From positions 1-64,000 of the forward strand of contig CAKRFP010000011.1 in assembly GCA_934320645.1 (NCBI GenBank): 64,000 nt of DNA. Direction: 5' to 3'. The notes beneath the pieces were generated by a model, which made no database searches, was not told the origin of the DNA, and saw nothing but the letters and a program-made list of their open reading frames with translations. Both the position numbers and the translations under genes were made by a program. Of this stretch, positions 8,917-17,853 are shown piece after piece (position 1 is the stretch's first letter; each line of letters starts with the position of its first letter). This DNA comes from an uncultured Bariatricus sp. (GTDB taxonomy: Bacteria; Bacillota; Clostridia; Lachnospirales; Lachnospiraceae).

Positions 8917-9528
8917 CTAGCTTTTCCGATCCATTATCCTGCAAAACAAAATCGCCGCCCCGGTACTGACCGCCGTTGCCACAATCCCAGGTCCAACAAC
9001 GGCTGTCGGATTCACGCTTCCGTACTGGCTCCGGTAGGCGATCACCGACACCGGGATCAGCTGCAGTGAAGAAATATTTACGATCAGGAAGGTACACATC
9101 TCATTGCTTGCAATGCCTCTTTTTCTTACCGGTCCTACTGCTTTTCCAAGGCGGCGGTCTTCTTCCAGCTTCTGAAGCTCTTCCATTGCTTCAAGACCTG
9201 CCGGAGTTGCCGCCCAGCCAAGTCCGAGGATATTTGCAATGATGTTTGCCGCGATTGGTTTTTCTGCCGGGTGATCTTTTGGCAGTTCTGGAAAGAGGAA
9301 ATGGATCAGAGGGGAAAGGCGGACGGTTGCCGTTTTCAGGATGCCGGATTTTTCTGCGATTCCCATGAGTCCGGTCCAGAAGGACATGACGCCCATCATC
9401 GTGATGCAAAGGGTGACGGCTTCTTTGGAGGAATCTAAGGCGGCGGTGGTGATGTCCGGCATTTTGCCGGAGAAAGCGGCAAAAAGGATGCCAATAAGAA
9501 TCATTCCCGACCACAGGTAGTTGAGCAT
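8917..9528 (-). CDS. spmA: Spore maturation protein A (nucleoside recognition domain)
   Basis: 203-aa membrane protein with four hydrophobic segments. Family signatures: SKEAVTLCITMMGVMSFWTGLMGIAE (Gate/nucleoside-recognition domain, quoted in parts), FPELPKDHPA, NIIANILGLGWAATPAGLEAM and NEMCTFLIVNISSLQLIPV. SpmA and SpmB are needed for spore core dehydration in Bacillus. Here the gene stands alone: the next gene downstream is the trpX-type operon with its own promoter, and no spmB is present in the window. GGAG lies 4 nt before the ATG. Confidence 0.85.
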   Translation of the reverse strand: MLNYLWSGMILIGILFAAFSGKMPDITTAALDSSKEAVTLCITMMGVMSFWTGLMGIAEKSGILKTATVRLSPLIHFLFPELPKDHPAEKPIAANIIANILGLGWAATPAGLEAMEELQKLEEDRRLGKAVGPVRKRGIASNEMCTFLIVNISSLQLIPVSVIAYRSQYGSVNPTAVVGPGIVATAVSTGAAILFCRIMDRKS

Positions 9529-9571
9529 TTTTTCTCCTTTCTTGGATGGGGAAGAGTGTTGGAGAGGGGAC

Positions 9572-9732
9572 GCCGGGTGGAAAATAAATTGTGTTCAAAT
9601 TCAAGTTGTGCAAACCATTCCGACGAACCTCTTAGGGCGGGAATCGTGTTCAGCAATGGCTTCCACGATTCCTGAGTTTCGTCTCCATTGCACAAAAAAT
9701 TGAATTTGAACACAATTTATTTTCCGCCCGGC
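9572..9732. repeat. Structured palindromic element, copy A
   Basis: Four nested stems can be drawn. S1: 33 bp, 9572-9604 with 9700-9732, perfect except one G-T pair. S2: TTGTGCAA (9606-9613) with TTGCACAA (9688-9695). S3: GACGAA (9622-9627) with TTCGTC (9678-9683). S4: GGAATCGTG (9640-9648) with CACGATTCC (9664-9672), loop 9649-9663 ending in TCAGCAATGGCTTC. The same layout and loop recur at 20918-21055 with different stem sequences. It lies between two minus-strand genes (spmA and the AI-2E exporter). Short frames through it are by-products of the palindrome. Function unknown. Confidence 0.8.
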
Positions 9733-9778
9733 TGACATTCTACAAGTCATACTTTTCCGCCAAACTATAAATGGGGAG

Positions 9779-9840
9779 TCGAAAAGCCTGCTCTTTGAGA
9801 TTTCATCTCAAAGTTGCAGGCTTTTGCTGCGGTTTTCGAT
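9779..9840 (-). terminator. Terminator of the AI-2E exporter gene
   Basis: Nested stem: AAAAGCCTGC with GCAGGCTTTT, inner CTTTGAGAT with ATCTCAAAG, and outer TCGAAAA with TTTTCGA. It sits about 30 nt after the stop at 9867 and is T-rich on the minus strand. Confidence 0.65.
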
Positions 9841-9866
9841 ACATTTATATGTAGGAAACCATTTCT

Positions 9867-11120
9867 TTATTCAAAGGTTTTCTCAGGGTGTTCGCTTTTG
9901 TATAAGGCTTGCATTTTCTCTATTTCTTCCTGAGTGTATTCTTCTACCTCGGTTTTTGTTACCCGTTTAATGTGTTGTTTTTTCAATCTCAAATACACAT
10001 ATTCCCGGAAGAGGGTGTAGAGTACAGACACCAGTGGGATGAAGATGAGCATTCCTACGATTCCCAGGAGGTTACCGCCGATGGTGACTGCAGCGAGGAC
10101 CCAGATGGAGGGGAGGCCTACGGAGCTGCCGACTACGTGTGGGTAGATCAGGTTACCTTCAATCTGCTGGAGGATCAGGAATACAAGGATAAAAAGAATT
10201 GCCTGTTTCGGGCTCACCATGAAGATCAAGAGGCAGCCGAGTGCGCAGCCGATGAAGGCTCCGAAGATCGGGATCAGGGCGGTGAAGGCGATGATGATTC
10301 CGATCAGCAGGGCGTACGGCATTTTCAATATACTTAATGTGATGACGAACATGCTGCCGAGGATGACTGCTTCCAGGCACTGTCCGGTCAGAAAATTAGC
10401 AAAGGTACGGTAGGTCAGGGAACAGACTTCAAGAATCACTTCTGCTTTTCGTTTTGGAATAAACGCGAAAAACACTTTTCTCACCTGCACATGCAGTTTT
10501 TCTTTCTGGAAAAGAATATAGCAGGCAAAGGAAAAGGCAATAAAAAATGTAGTAACTCCACTGACGATGGAGCCAACTGCTGTCATCGTTGTATTCATAA
10601 AATTTCCCGCACCATTTCCGAGAATACTCATCCCCCACTGGATTGCCTTATTCGGATTGAACTCCATCTGGTTCACAAGATCCATGATTTCCCGGTTATT
10701 GTGCGTAAATTCCCGTACCCAGCTCTGCATCTGCGGAATAAATTCTGCAATACTGTTCATCAGACTTCCAATTGTTTCCGTAAGCTGCGGAATCAGACCG
10801 AACATGACAAGCACAATCACCCCCACTACCAGTACGATCGTAAGAAGAAGGCTGACCGGTCTTGCAAGCTTTCCTGCCGCCTTACTTCCTTTCTCTTTTG
10901 CCTTTCCAAATAATTTTTTCTCCAGAAAGCTCATCGGAACATTGATCACAAACGCGATTGCACCGCCTAGAGCGAAGGGGAAAATAATCCCCCATACCGC
11001 CTTGATCACGCCAAGAACCACATCAAATTTCCACAATACAACTACGATCAGCGCTGTAAATACGATCAGTTCCCGAATTTTTTTTATAGATAATTTACTA
11101 AAATCCACTATTTTCTCCAT
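9867..11120 (-). CDS. AI-2E family transporter (PerM/YdbI-type)
   Basis: 417-aa polytopic membrane protein. Hydrophobic segments run near residues 15-60 and 75-110, then a soluble domain (IGSLMNSIAEFIPQMQSWVR), then 4-5 more. Family motifs visible: GGAIAFVINVPMSFLEKKL, FANFLTGQCLEAVILG, IPIFGAFIGCALGCLLI and EGNLIYPHVVGSSVGLPSIWVL. The C-terminus is a charged cytoplasmic tail. Members have been linked to AI-2 export or Na+/H+ antiport; the role here is unproven. Monocistronic, with its own terminator. Confidence 0.85.
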   Translation of the reverse strand: MEKIVDFSKLSIKKIRELIVFTALIVVVLWKFDVVLGVIKAVWGIIFPFALGGAIAFVINVPMSFLEKKLFGKAKEKGSKAAGKLARPVSLLLTIVLVVGVIVLVMFGLIPQLTETIGSLMNSIAEFIPQMQSWVREFTHNNREIMDLVNQMEFNPNKAIQWGMSILGNGAGNFMNTTMTAVGSIVSGVTTFFIAFSFACYILFQKEKLHVQVRKVFFAFIPKRKAEVILEVCSLTYRTFANFLTGQCLEAVILGSMFVITLSILKMPYALLIGIIIAFTALIPIFGAFIGCALGCLLIFMVSPKQAILFILVFLILQQIEGNLIYPHVVGSSVGLPSIWVLAAVTIGGNLLGIVGMLIFIPLVSVLYTLFREYVYLRLKKQHIKRVTKTEVEEYTQEEIEKMQALYKSEHPEKTFE

Positions 11121-11179
11121 TCTACTACAACATATTTATGGTTAATCCCCTTACAGCCAGTAAGAATTTCCCCTTCTTG

Positions 11180-13789
11180 TTACTCAGATAATTTTCCACG
11201 TACCCACTTCAGAAGCTGTATGATCGGAAAACAGGCAAATGCATACAGGTAGACAGTCCCAAGCTGTTCAAAGTTCAATGTTTCTACTTTGAACACCTGA
11301 TGCAGCCCCGGAATTGTAAGTACTGCCGTGATCAGAACCGCGCCTAGTGCAAATGCGCCCTGCATCCATTTATTATTGAAAAACCGTTTGGTAAAAATCA
11401 CCGGCCGGTCGGATTTACAGTTGTATCCATGGAAAAGCCGCGCCAGGCAAAGTGTTCCAAATGCATAAGTGCTTCCAAGAAGTGCACCATCCTGATGATA
11501 TCCAGTCAGAAAACTGACCATGGTCATTGCACCGATCACCAGACCTTCCAGTCCGATCTTCGCGAGGAAATCCTTTGTCAGGATCGACTCATCCGCCGGT
11601 CTTGGTTTCTCGTTCATCACATCACTGGTATGCGGTTCCACTCCCAGTGCAATTGCCGGGAGACTATCAGTCAGCAGGTTGATAAAAAGCAGATGAACCG
11701 GTGCAAACGGAACCGGAAGCCCTGCGATCGATGCATATAAAACAGCGAGAATTGCACCGAAGTTTCCCGATAACAGAAACTGGATCGCATACTTGATATT
11801 ACGGTATAAGTTTCGTCCGTTTTCCACTGCTTTTACAATTGTGGCAAAATTATCGTCTGTAAGTACCATCGCCGCTGCATCTTTGGCAACTTCTGTTCCG
11901 GTTACTCCCATCGCAACACCTATATCTGCCTGCTTAAGAGCCGGTGCATCGTTGACTCCGTCACCGGTCATCGATACAATATTTCCGCGCTCTTGCCATG
12001 CACGGACGATCCGGATCTTATGTTCCGGCGAAACCCTTGCATAGACAGAAATCTTCGGGACAAATCCCCGCAACTCCTCGTCACTCATATTTTCAATCTC
12101 CGCGCCCTCACAGGCTTCGGATAAATCCTTTAAAATACCGATCCGTTTTGCGATCGCTGCTGCCGTGATCTTATGGTCTCCCGTGATCATCACCGGACGG
12201 ATGCCTGCTTTGATACATTCTTCTACTGCAGCTTTTGACTCTTCCCTCGGCGGATCCATCATTGCGATCATTCCGAGAAATACCAGATGGTCCTCATCCT
12301 CTGCGGTCAGCAGATGTTCTTCCGGAATCTCCCGGAAGGTAAATGCCAGCACTCGAAGACCTTCCATTGAAAATTCCTGATTCTGGCTCTGAATCTTTTC
12401 TTTATCTGCTTTTGTAATCTCCCGTATTCCATTTTCTGTCCAGATCCGGTCTGTCAGATCCAGGAGACGGTCAACCGCACCTTTGACGATCATCCGGTTT
12501 TCGCCGTCTATCCGGTGAAGCGTCGACATCATTTTCCGGTCACTGTCAAATGGAATCTCATCTTCTCTTGGATAACTTTCTCTTACTTCCGCAGCTTCCA
12601 CTCCATAGCGGCTTCCCAGATTGATCAGCGCTGTCTCTGTCGGATCTCCGATCTCAACTCCATTTTCATTGGTAGAATCGTTACATAAAATGCTACAATC
12701 AAGCAGAAATCTCTGTGCCGGATCTGCCATATCGATCTCATCTGCCCGGATTCTTCTGCCTTCTATATAATAATCTTCAACAGTCATCTTATTCTGCGTA
12801 AGGGTTCCGGTTTTATCCGAACAGATCACGGAGACACTTCCAAGACCTTCTACCGCCTGCAGTTTTCGAATGATTGCATGCTCCTTGGCCATCTTCTGCG
12901 TTCCGAAAGAAAGGACGATTGTTACAATTGAACTTAATGCCTCCGGGATTGCTGCAACCGCAAGTGCAACCGCAAACATAAACGCGCTTCCGATATTTTC
13001 TCCACGAAATACACTGATTCCAAATAAGATTCCGCAAAATACCAGGATCAGAACCGAAAGCTTCTTTCCGAACTCTTCCAGATTCGCCTGAAGCGGAGTC
13101 TGCTTTTCAGAGGTTGATTTCAAAAGTCCGGCAATCTTTCCGACTTCTGTCTGCATACCTACGCTTGTCACAACGGCTCTTCCACGTCCGTAAGTTACAA
13201 AGCTTCCGGAAAATAACATATTGTTCCGGTCACCAAGCGGCACTTCCTCTTCAATTTCATCTAGGCTCTTCTCAACCGCAAGACTCTCCCCGGTCAGTGC
13301 ACTTTCATCGATCTTCAGACTTGCGTTCTCGATCAGTCGTCCGTCTGCCGGAACATAATCCCCGGCTTCCAGAAGGATCACATCTCCAACTACCAGTTCT
13401 CTTGCCGGAATCGGTGTCACCGTACCATTCCTGAGAACCTTCGCCTCCGGTCCTGAAAGCTTTTTCAGACTCTGGAGCGACTGCTCTGCCTTTACTGTCT
13501 GCACGGTTCCAAGAATCGCATTGATCGTAATAACGATCACGATTACTGCTGCACTTTCTGCATCTCCTAAAATTCCTGAAATAATCGCGGATGCAATCAG
13601 GATAATCACCAGGAAATCCTTGTACTGCTCCAGAAAAATCTGCAGCACACTTTTTTTCTTTCCCTCCGCAAGCTCATTCCATCCGCATTTTTCACGGGAC
13701 TTTTCCACTTCTTTTATCGTAAGTCCCTCTTCTCTGCTTCCCATCTGTCCAAGCACTTCTTTTACCGATGACTGATAAATTTCTTTCAT
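11180..13789 (-). CDS. P-type cation ATPase (P2A, Ca2+/Mn2+ exporter) under Mn riboswitch control
   Basis: 869-aa P2A ATPase from the ATG at 13789 (AGGAGG 8 nt upstream; the frame extends 17 codons further without a ribosome site). N-terminal cation_ATPase_N domain, A-domain TGES (LTGESLAVEK), transmembrane PEALSS metal site in place of the SERCA PEGLP, phosphorylation motif ICSDKTGTLTQNKM (Asp near residue 325), MVKGAVD nucleotide site, MITGDHKITA, and TGDGVNDAPALKQADIG. The upstream yybP-ykoY riboswitch points to Mn2+ detoxification, as for YoaB and MgtA-type pumps of lactic acid bacteria; Ca2+ transport remains possible. Confidence 0.9.
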   Translation of the reverse strand: MKEIYQSSVKEVLGQMGSREEGLTIKEVEKSREKCGWNELAEGKKKSVLQIFLEQYKDFLVIILIASAIISGILGDAESAAVIVIVITINAILGTVQTVKAEQSLQSLKKLSGPEAKVLRNGTVTPIPARELVVGDVILLEAGDYVPADGRLIENASLKIDESALTGESLAVEKSLDEIEEEVPLGDRNNMLFSGSFVTYGRGRAVVTSVGMQTEVGKIAGLLKSTSEKQTPLQANLEEFGKKLSVLILVFCGILFGISVFRGENIGSAFMFAVALAVAAIPEALSSIVTIVLSFGTQKMAKEHAIIRKLQAVEGLGSVSVICSDKTGTLTQNKMTVEDYYIEGRRIRADEIDMADPAQRFLLDCSILCNDSTNENGVEIGDPTETALINLGSRYGVEAAEVRESYPREDEIPFDSDRKMMSTLHRIDGENRMIVKGAVDRLLDLTDRIWTENGIREITKADKEKIQSQNQEFSMEGLRVLAFTFREIPEEHLLTAEDEDHLVFLGMIAMMDPPREESKAAVEECIKAGIRPVMITGDHKITAAAIAKRIGILKDLSEACEGAEIENMSDEELRGFVPKISVYARVSPEHKIRIVRAWQERGNIVSMTGDGVNDAPALKQADIGVAMGVTGTEVAKDAAAMVLTDDNFATIVKAVENGRNLYRNIKYAIQFLLSGNFGAILAVLYASIAGLPVPFAPVHLLFINLLTDSLPAIALGVEPHTSDVMNEKPRPADESILTKDFLAKIGLEGLVIGAMTMVSFLTGYHQDGALLGSTYAFGTLCLARLFHGYNCKSDRPVIFTKRFFNNKWMQGAFALGAVLITAVLTIPGLHQVFKVETLNFEQLGTVYLYAFACFPIIQLLKWVRGKLSE

Positions 13790-13865
13790 CCTTTCCGCCT
13801 CCTGTTTCTGAGTATTCACATTCCTAAATTTCTTATGCAACGAAGTTCTCTTCCGATAAAAATGT

Positions 13866-14000
13866 ATAAAAAAAGAAACCCTTATTGCACAACAAATAAT
13901 GCAATAAAAGTCTCACCATTTCCTTGTGGCACCGGATGCTTCCACCGTACTGACGACACCACAAACGCGGATTCCCTTGCGTAGGTTACTCCCCTTTATT
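13866..14000 (-). promoter_or_regulatory. yybP-ykoY (Mn2+) riboswitch with terminator
   Basis: Minus-strand leader of the P-type ATPase. AAAGGGGAGTAAC opens the aptamer (near 13999), followed by the GTCGTCAGTACGG segment and GGTGAGACTTTTATTGC (near 13918-13902), matching the conserved GGGGAGUA, CGUCAGC-like and GGUGAGACC elements of this class. The 3-prime end runs into a terminator: TTATTGCA with TGCAATAA, then TTTCTTTTTTT (13866-13908). Mn2+ binding to this class normally disrupts termination and turns the downstream exporter on. The start codon is about 75 nt further down. Confidence 0.85.
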
Positions 14001-14046
14001 AACGTAACTATATATCACAAACAGCCCTATTGTCAAGAAAATTTTA

Positions 14047-14076
14047 ACCGGAGTCTCCAATATCGGAAACTCCGGT
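14047..14076 (-). terminator. Terminator after the sugar-ABC ATPase
   Basis: ACCGGAGT-TCC and GGA-ACTCCGGT pair around a 6-nt loop; T-rich on the minus side. 16 nt after the stop at 14092. Confidence 0.8.
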
Positions 14077-14091
14077 AAATAATTTCACATC

Positions 14092-15204
14092 TTAGTTTGT
14101 AATTGTCTTTTCTGTCTCTTTGTCGAATACATGAATCTTCTCAGCATCGAATGCAAATGTAACAGTGTCACCTGTTCTTGCTGTTGTTCTAGGATCAACA
14201 CGGGCTGTCATGGTAGCTCCTTCATAATCGAAGTGGAGATAAACTTCAGCACCAAGCATTTCATATACACGGATCTTAGCCTGGATAACTGTATTCGGTG
14301 AAGATGTGATAAACATCTGCTCATCATGTACATCTTCCGGACGGATTCCAAGGACAACAGTCTTTCCTTCATATCCTCCATCGATAAGTTTCTTTGCTTT
14401 TGCCGGTGGAAGTTCAATATCGGCCGGTCCAACTTTGAGGACAACTTTGTCACCCTTCTTCTGACATACAGCATCAAGGAAGTTCATCTGTGGTGATCCG
14501 ATGAATCCTGCAACGAAGAGGTTGCATGGGGTATCATAAAGTACCTGTGGTGTATCTACCTGCTGAACAACACCTGCGTTCATAACTACGATTCTGGTTC
14601 CCAGTGTCATAGCTTCTGTCTGGTCATGTGTTACGTAGATGATTGTTGTACCAAGTCTCTGATGAAGTTTGGAAATCTCGATACGCATCTGTCCACGAAG
14701 TTTAGCATCCAGGTTGGAAAGTGGTTCATCCATAAGGAATACCTTCGGGTTACGAACAATTGCACGTCCCATAGCAACACGCTGTCTCTGTCCACCTGAA
14801 AGAGCTTTTGGTTTACGGTCAAGCAGTGGTTCAAGGTCAAGGATCTTAGCTGCTTCACGAACCATCTTATCAATCTCCGGTTTCGGAACTTTTCTTAATT
14901 TAAGTCCGAATGCCATGTTATCATATACAGTCATATGTGGGTACAGAGCATAGTTCTGGAATACCATCGCGATATCTCTGTCTTTTGGTTCTACATCATT
15001 TACCACTTTGTCACCGATCTTGAGTTCACCGCTTGTGATCTCTTCCAGACCTGCGACCATACGAAGTGTGGTAGATTTACCACATCCAGATGGTCCTACA
15101 AAAATGATAAATTCTTTATCTTCAATTTCAAGGTTGAAATCTTTAACTGCTTCAAATCCGTTCGGATATGTTTTGTTAATATGCTTTAATGATAAGCTTG
15201 CCAT
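14092..15204 (-). CDS. Sugar ABC transporter ATP-binding protein (MsmK/UgpC type)
   Basis: 370-aa CUT1 ATPase. Walker A GPSGCGKST, Q-loop QNYALYPHMTVYDNM, signature LSGGQRQRVAMGRAIVR, Walker B VFLMDEPLSNLDAKLR, H-loop YVTHDQTEAM, then a TOBE/regulatory C-terminal domain (VVLGIRPEDVHDE). No permease or binding protein is nearby, so it is probably the shared ATPase that energises several CUT1 sugar importers, as MsmK/MsiK do. AGGAGG lies 7 nt before the ATG. A short palindrome CGGTC-TAT-GACCG at 15289-15301 lies upstream and may be a regulator site. Confidence 0.88.
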   Translation of the reverse strand: MASLSLKHINKTYPNGFEAVKDFNLEIEDKEFIIFVGPSGCGKSTTLRMVAGLEEITSGELKIGDKVVNDVEPKDRDIAMVFQNYALYPHMTVYDNMAFGLKLRKVPKPEIDKMVREAAKILDLEPLLDRKPKALSGGQRQRVAMGRAIVRNPKVFLMDEPLSNLDAKLRGQMRIEISKLHQRLGTTIIYVTHDQTEAMTLGTRIVVMNAGVVQQVDTPQVLYDTPCNLFVAGFIGSPQMNFLDAVCQKKGDKVVLKVGPADIELPPAKAKKLIDGGYEGKTVVLGIRPEDVHDEQMFITSSPNTVIQAKIRVYEMLGAEVYLHFDYEGATMTARVDPRTTARTGDTVTFAFDAEKIHVFDKETEKTITN

Positions 15205-15350
15205 TTATTTTTCCTCCTAAATCTTTGTGCGCTTCTTACACACTGTCGCTGTTCTTGTTTCTGAAATAAAGTATATCTGTTTTTACATCGTCGGTCTATG
15301 ACCGGGTTGAACAAAGATTTTTTAAGAAGGTGTACAAATTGACGAAAGCC

Positions 15351-16190
15351 TTACAGCAGTTCTTTATAAATGTCCCTCTTTCCGACTCCGCGGTCTTTTG
15401 CCACCTTTTTCATGGCTTCTTTCTTATCGATTCCCTGGTTCATATAGTAATCCATATGCTCCTGAACCGTCATTTCTTCCCATTTTGCGCGCTCCTCCTG
15501 TAAAATGCTCTCCCGGCTCTTCCCCTCGATCACAAGCACACACTCCCCCTTCGGATCGTTGCTCTCGTAATAGGAAACCGCTTCCGCAAATGTGGTGCGA
15601 AATGCAGTCTCATGCTTTTTTGTAAGTTCCCGGCACACAGTCAGATGTCTGTCCCCACCAAGAACTTCTCCAAGCTCTCTCAAGGTTCTCACCAGACGGT
15701 GCGGTGCTTCGTAAACGATCATCGTTCTTGTCTCATCGACAAGCTCACCTAGGACTGCCTGTCTTTCCTTTTTGTCCGTTGGAAGAAATGCCTCAAATGC
15801 AAATCTTCTGGTGGAAAGCCCGGAAAGTGTCAGTGCCGTAATACAGGCAGCGGCTCCCGGAAGGGAAGTGACCGTAATTCCGGCTTCATAGCACATTTTC
15901 ACCAGTTCCTCACCCGGATCTGAGATCCCTGGTGTACCGGCATCGGTGATCAGCGCAATATTCATCCCTGTAAGAAGTTTGTCCACCAGAGCGTGTCCCT
16001 TTTCTATCTTATTATACTCATGATAACTGGTCATCGGTGTTTTAATCTCAAAATGGTTCAGCAGTTTAATACTGTTCCTGGTATCTTCTGCCGCGATCAG
16101 GTCAACTTCTTTCAGCGTCCGGATCACCCGGAACGTCATATCTTCCAGATTGCCGATCGGTGTTGCACACAAATATAATGTTCCTGCCAT
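15351..16190 (-). CDS. rsmI: 16S rRNA 2-prime-O-ribose C1402 methyltransferase
   Basis: 279-aa SAM-dependent tetrapyrrole-methylase-fold enzyme. Signature blocks: LYLCATPIGNLEDMTFR at the N-terminus, DLIAAEDTRNSIKLLNHF, ALITDAGTPGISDPGEELV, GAAACITALTLSGL and TMIVYEAPHRLVRTL. Acts with RsmH on C1402 in the ribosomal P site. It is the last gene of holB-ricT-trmN6-rsmI, 3 nt after trmN6; the same order occurs in Bacillus (holB-yaaT-yabA-yabB-yazA-yabC), but yabA and yazA are missing here. Confidence 0.92.
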   Translation of the reverse strand: MAGTLYLCATPIGNLEDMTFRVIRTLKEVDLIAAEDTRNSIKLLNHFEIKTPMTSYHEYNKIEKGHALVDKLLTGMNIALITDAGTPGISDPGEELVKMCYEAGITVTSLPGAAACITALTLSGLSTRRFAFEAFLPTDKKERQAVLGELVDETRTMIVYEAPHRLVRTLRELGEVLGGDRHLTVCRELTKKHETAFRTTFAEAVSYYESNDPKGECVLVIEGKSRESILQEERAKWEEMTVQEHMDYYMNQGIDKKEAMKKVAKDRGVGKRDIYKELL

Positions 16191-16193
16191 TCG

Positions 16194-16949
16194 TTACTCC
16201 TTTCCAGTTCCTGTCATCCCGTAATATTCCAGGATCTCCCGTGTATAACTGCCGTCCTTCTCATAAACGATCAGTGGCGGATCTACTGTCATCCGCGATT
16301 TGGCACCACGGATTCCTTCTATTAAAACCATGTTCGGTTCCTTATCCACATATGGATACACCAAACGCATTCTTTTTGGCTCCAGCTTCGCCTCACACAT
16401 TGCTGTCAGAATCTCTGCGAGCCTAAACGGTCTGTGTACCATATAAAATCTTCCTCCGGCTTTTAAAATCCGTGCACTTTCCCGGATAATATCCTCCAGT
16501 GTGCACAGTACCTCATGCCTTGCAATTGCCTTAGCACTTTCCGGATTAGCCATTCCATGACCTCCGATCATGTATGGAGGGTTCGTTGTTATCACATCCA
16601 TGGAACCTTTTCCAAATATCTGTGACGCTTCTTTGATATCTCCCGTCACAATGTCGATCTGCTCCTCAAGCCGGTTGTGCCGGACACTCCGACACGCCAT
16701 ATCCGCACTTTCTTCCTGGATCTCCAGTCCTGTAAAATGCTTTCCTTTTGTCTTTGCGGCCAAAAGAATCGGGAGAATTCCCGTTCCTGTTCCAAGATCA
16801 AGAACGCATTCTCCCGCTTTTACTTTGGCAAAGGCACTTAAAAGCACTGCATCCATTCCGAAGCAGAACCGCCCCGGGCTCTGGATGATCTCATAGCCTT
16901 TTATCTGTAAATCATCGAGCCGTTCTCCCGGCTTAAGATTATTTGTCAT
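16194..16949 (-). CDS. trmN6: tRNA1(Val) A37 N6-methyltransferase-like protein
   Basis: 251-aa Rossmann-fold methyltransferase. SAM-binding motif I VLDLGTGTGILPILLA, acidic motif GLEIQEESADMA, and the N6-adenine catalytic NPPY (VITTNPPYMIGG) are intact. Equivalent to Bacillus YabB. The start overlaps the ricT stop by 11 nt. Confidence 0.88.
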   Translation of the reverse strand: MTNNLKPGERLDDLQIKGYEIIQSPGRFCFGMDAVLLSAFAKVKAGECVLDLGTGTGILPILLAAKTKGKHFTGLEIQEESADMACRSVRHNRLEEQIDIVTGDIKEASQIFGKGSMDVITTNPPYMIGGHGMANPESAKAIARHEVLCTLEDIIRESARILKAGGRFYMVHRPFRLAEILTAMCEAKLEPKRMRLVYPYVDKEPNMVLIEGIRGAKSRMTVDPPLIVYEKDGSYTREILEYYGMTGTGKE

Positions 16950-17850
16950 CTAACTTTGACGCTCCTTCACCTTTCTCCAGAGCTGCAAGCTCTTTCATTT
17001 CCTGTTTGGAAAGCTTCACATCCTTTTTCCGGCGGCGCGGTTTGAACTTCAGGTCAGCTGCCGGATATTCACGGATTTCTTTCTCATCATTGTCCAAAGT
17101 TACAATAACCCTGACAAGCTGACGCAGTACGCTTAATGACTGTACTTCACCTTTCAGTCCTTCCGGAGTTGTCACCGCCTCACCTGCAGACGGAAGATTA
17201 TTGTTGAGTTCCTCGTATGTCTCTTCCTCATTTGTCAGGCAGCACATCAGTCTGCCACATACACCTGAAATCTTAGTCGGGTTCAGAGACAGATTCTGTT
17301 CTTTTGCCATCTTGATCGAAACCGGTGCAAACTCAGACAGATAGGTGTGGCAGCAAAGCTCTCGTCCACAGATTCCGATTCCTCCGCGGATCTTCGTCTC
17401 ATCTCTTACACCGATCTGGCGAAGTTCAATCCTGGTACGGAATACCGCTGCCAGATCCTTTACCAGTTCACGGAAATCAATTCTTCCGTCTGCGGTAAAG
17501 TAAAACAGCACTTTATTGTTGTCAAAGGTATATTCTGCATCGATCAGCTTCATCTCCAGTCCATGCTTGTGGATCTTTTCCAGACAAATCTGAAATGCTT
17601 CTTTTTCTTTTTTGCGATTCTTTTCTTCTACACGGCGGTCATCCTCTGTCGCCAGGCGGATCACTGTCTTAAGAGGCTGGGTGATCTCTTCATCCTTCAC
17701 TTCCTTCGGTCCCATCACAACGTTACCGAATTCTACTCCTCTCGCGGTCTCTACAATTACCTGATCGCCACGCTTCACCTCAAATTTGCCCGGTGAGAAA
17801 AAATAGATCTTTCCTGCAGTCCGAAAACGGACTCCAATTACTTTTGTCAT
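16939..17850 (-). CDS. ricT: PSP1/RicT (YaaT) regulatory iron-sulfur protein
   Basis: 303-aa cytoplasmic protein. The PSP1 domain carries the Cys-rich stretch GRELCCHTYLSEF and GVCGRLMCCLTNEE that, in Bacillus, binds an iron-sulfur cluster in the RicAFT (Y) complex with YmcA and YlbF, which assists RNase Y and promotes Spo0A phosphorylation. The C-terminal tail is Lys/Glu-rich. Located 3 nt after holB; expected Firmicutes neighbourhood. Confidence 0.9.
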   Translation of the reverse strand: MTKVIGVRFRTAGKIYFFSPGKFEVKRGDQVIVETARGVEFGNVVMGPKEVKDEEITQPLKTVIRLATEDDRRVEEKNRKKEKEAFQICLEKIHKHGLEMKLIDAEYTFDNNKVLFYFTADGRIDFRELVKDLAAVFRTRIELRQIGVRDETKIRGGIGICGRELCCHTYLSEFAPVSIKMAKEQNLSLNPTKISGVCGRLMCCLTNEEETYEELNNNLPSAGEAVTTPEGLKGEVQSLSVLRQLVRVIVTLDNDEKEIREYPAADLKFKPRRRKKDVKLSKQEMKELAALEKGEGASKLDDK

Positions 17851-17853
17851 TCC

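Noticed and set aside
8530..9069. 179-codon plus-strand frame opposite trpX/spmA
   Set aside because: Antisense to two well-supported genes, across a promoter; shadow frame.
9501..9713. Minus-strand frames through the palindromic element
   Set aside because: They run through the S1-S4 palindrome and lack a ribosome site; the structure explains the sequence.
9572..9732. Reading copy A as a simple rho-independent terminator
   Set aside because: A terminator does not need a shared loop, internal bulges and matching multi-stem layout with a second locus. Copy B may still act as one.
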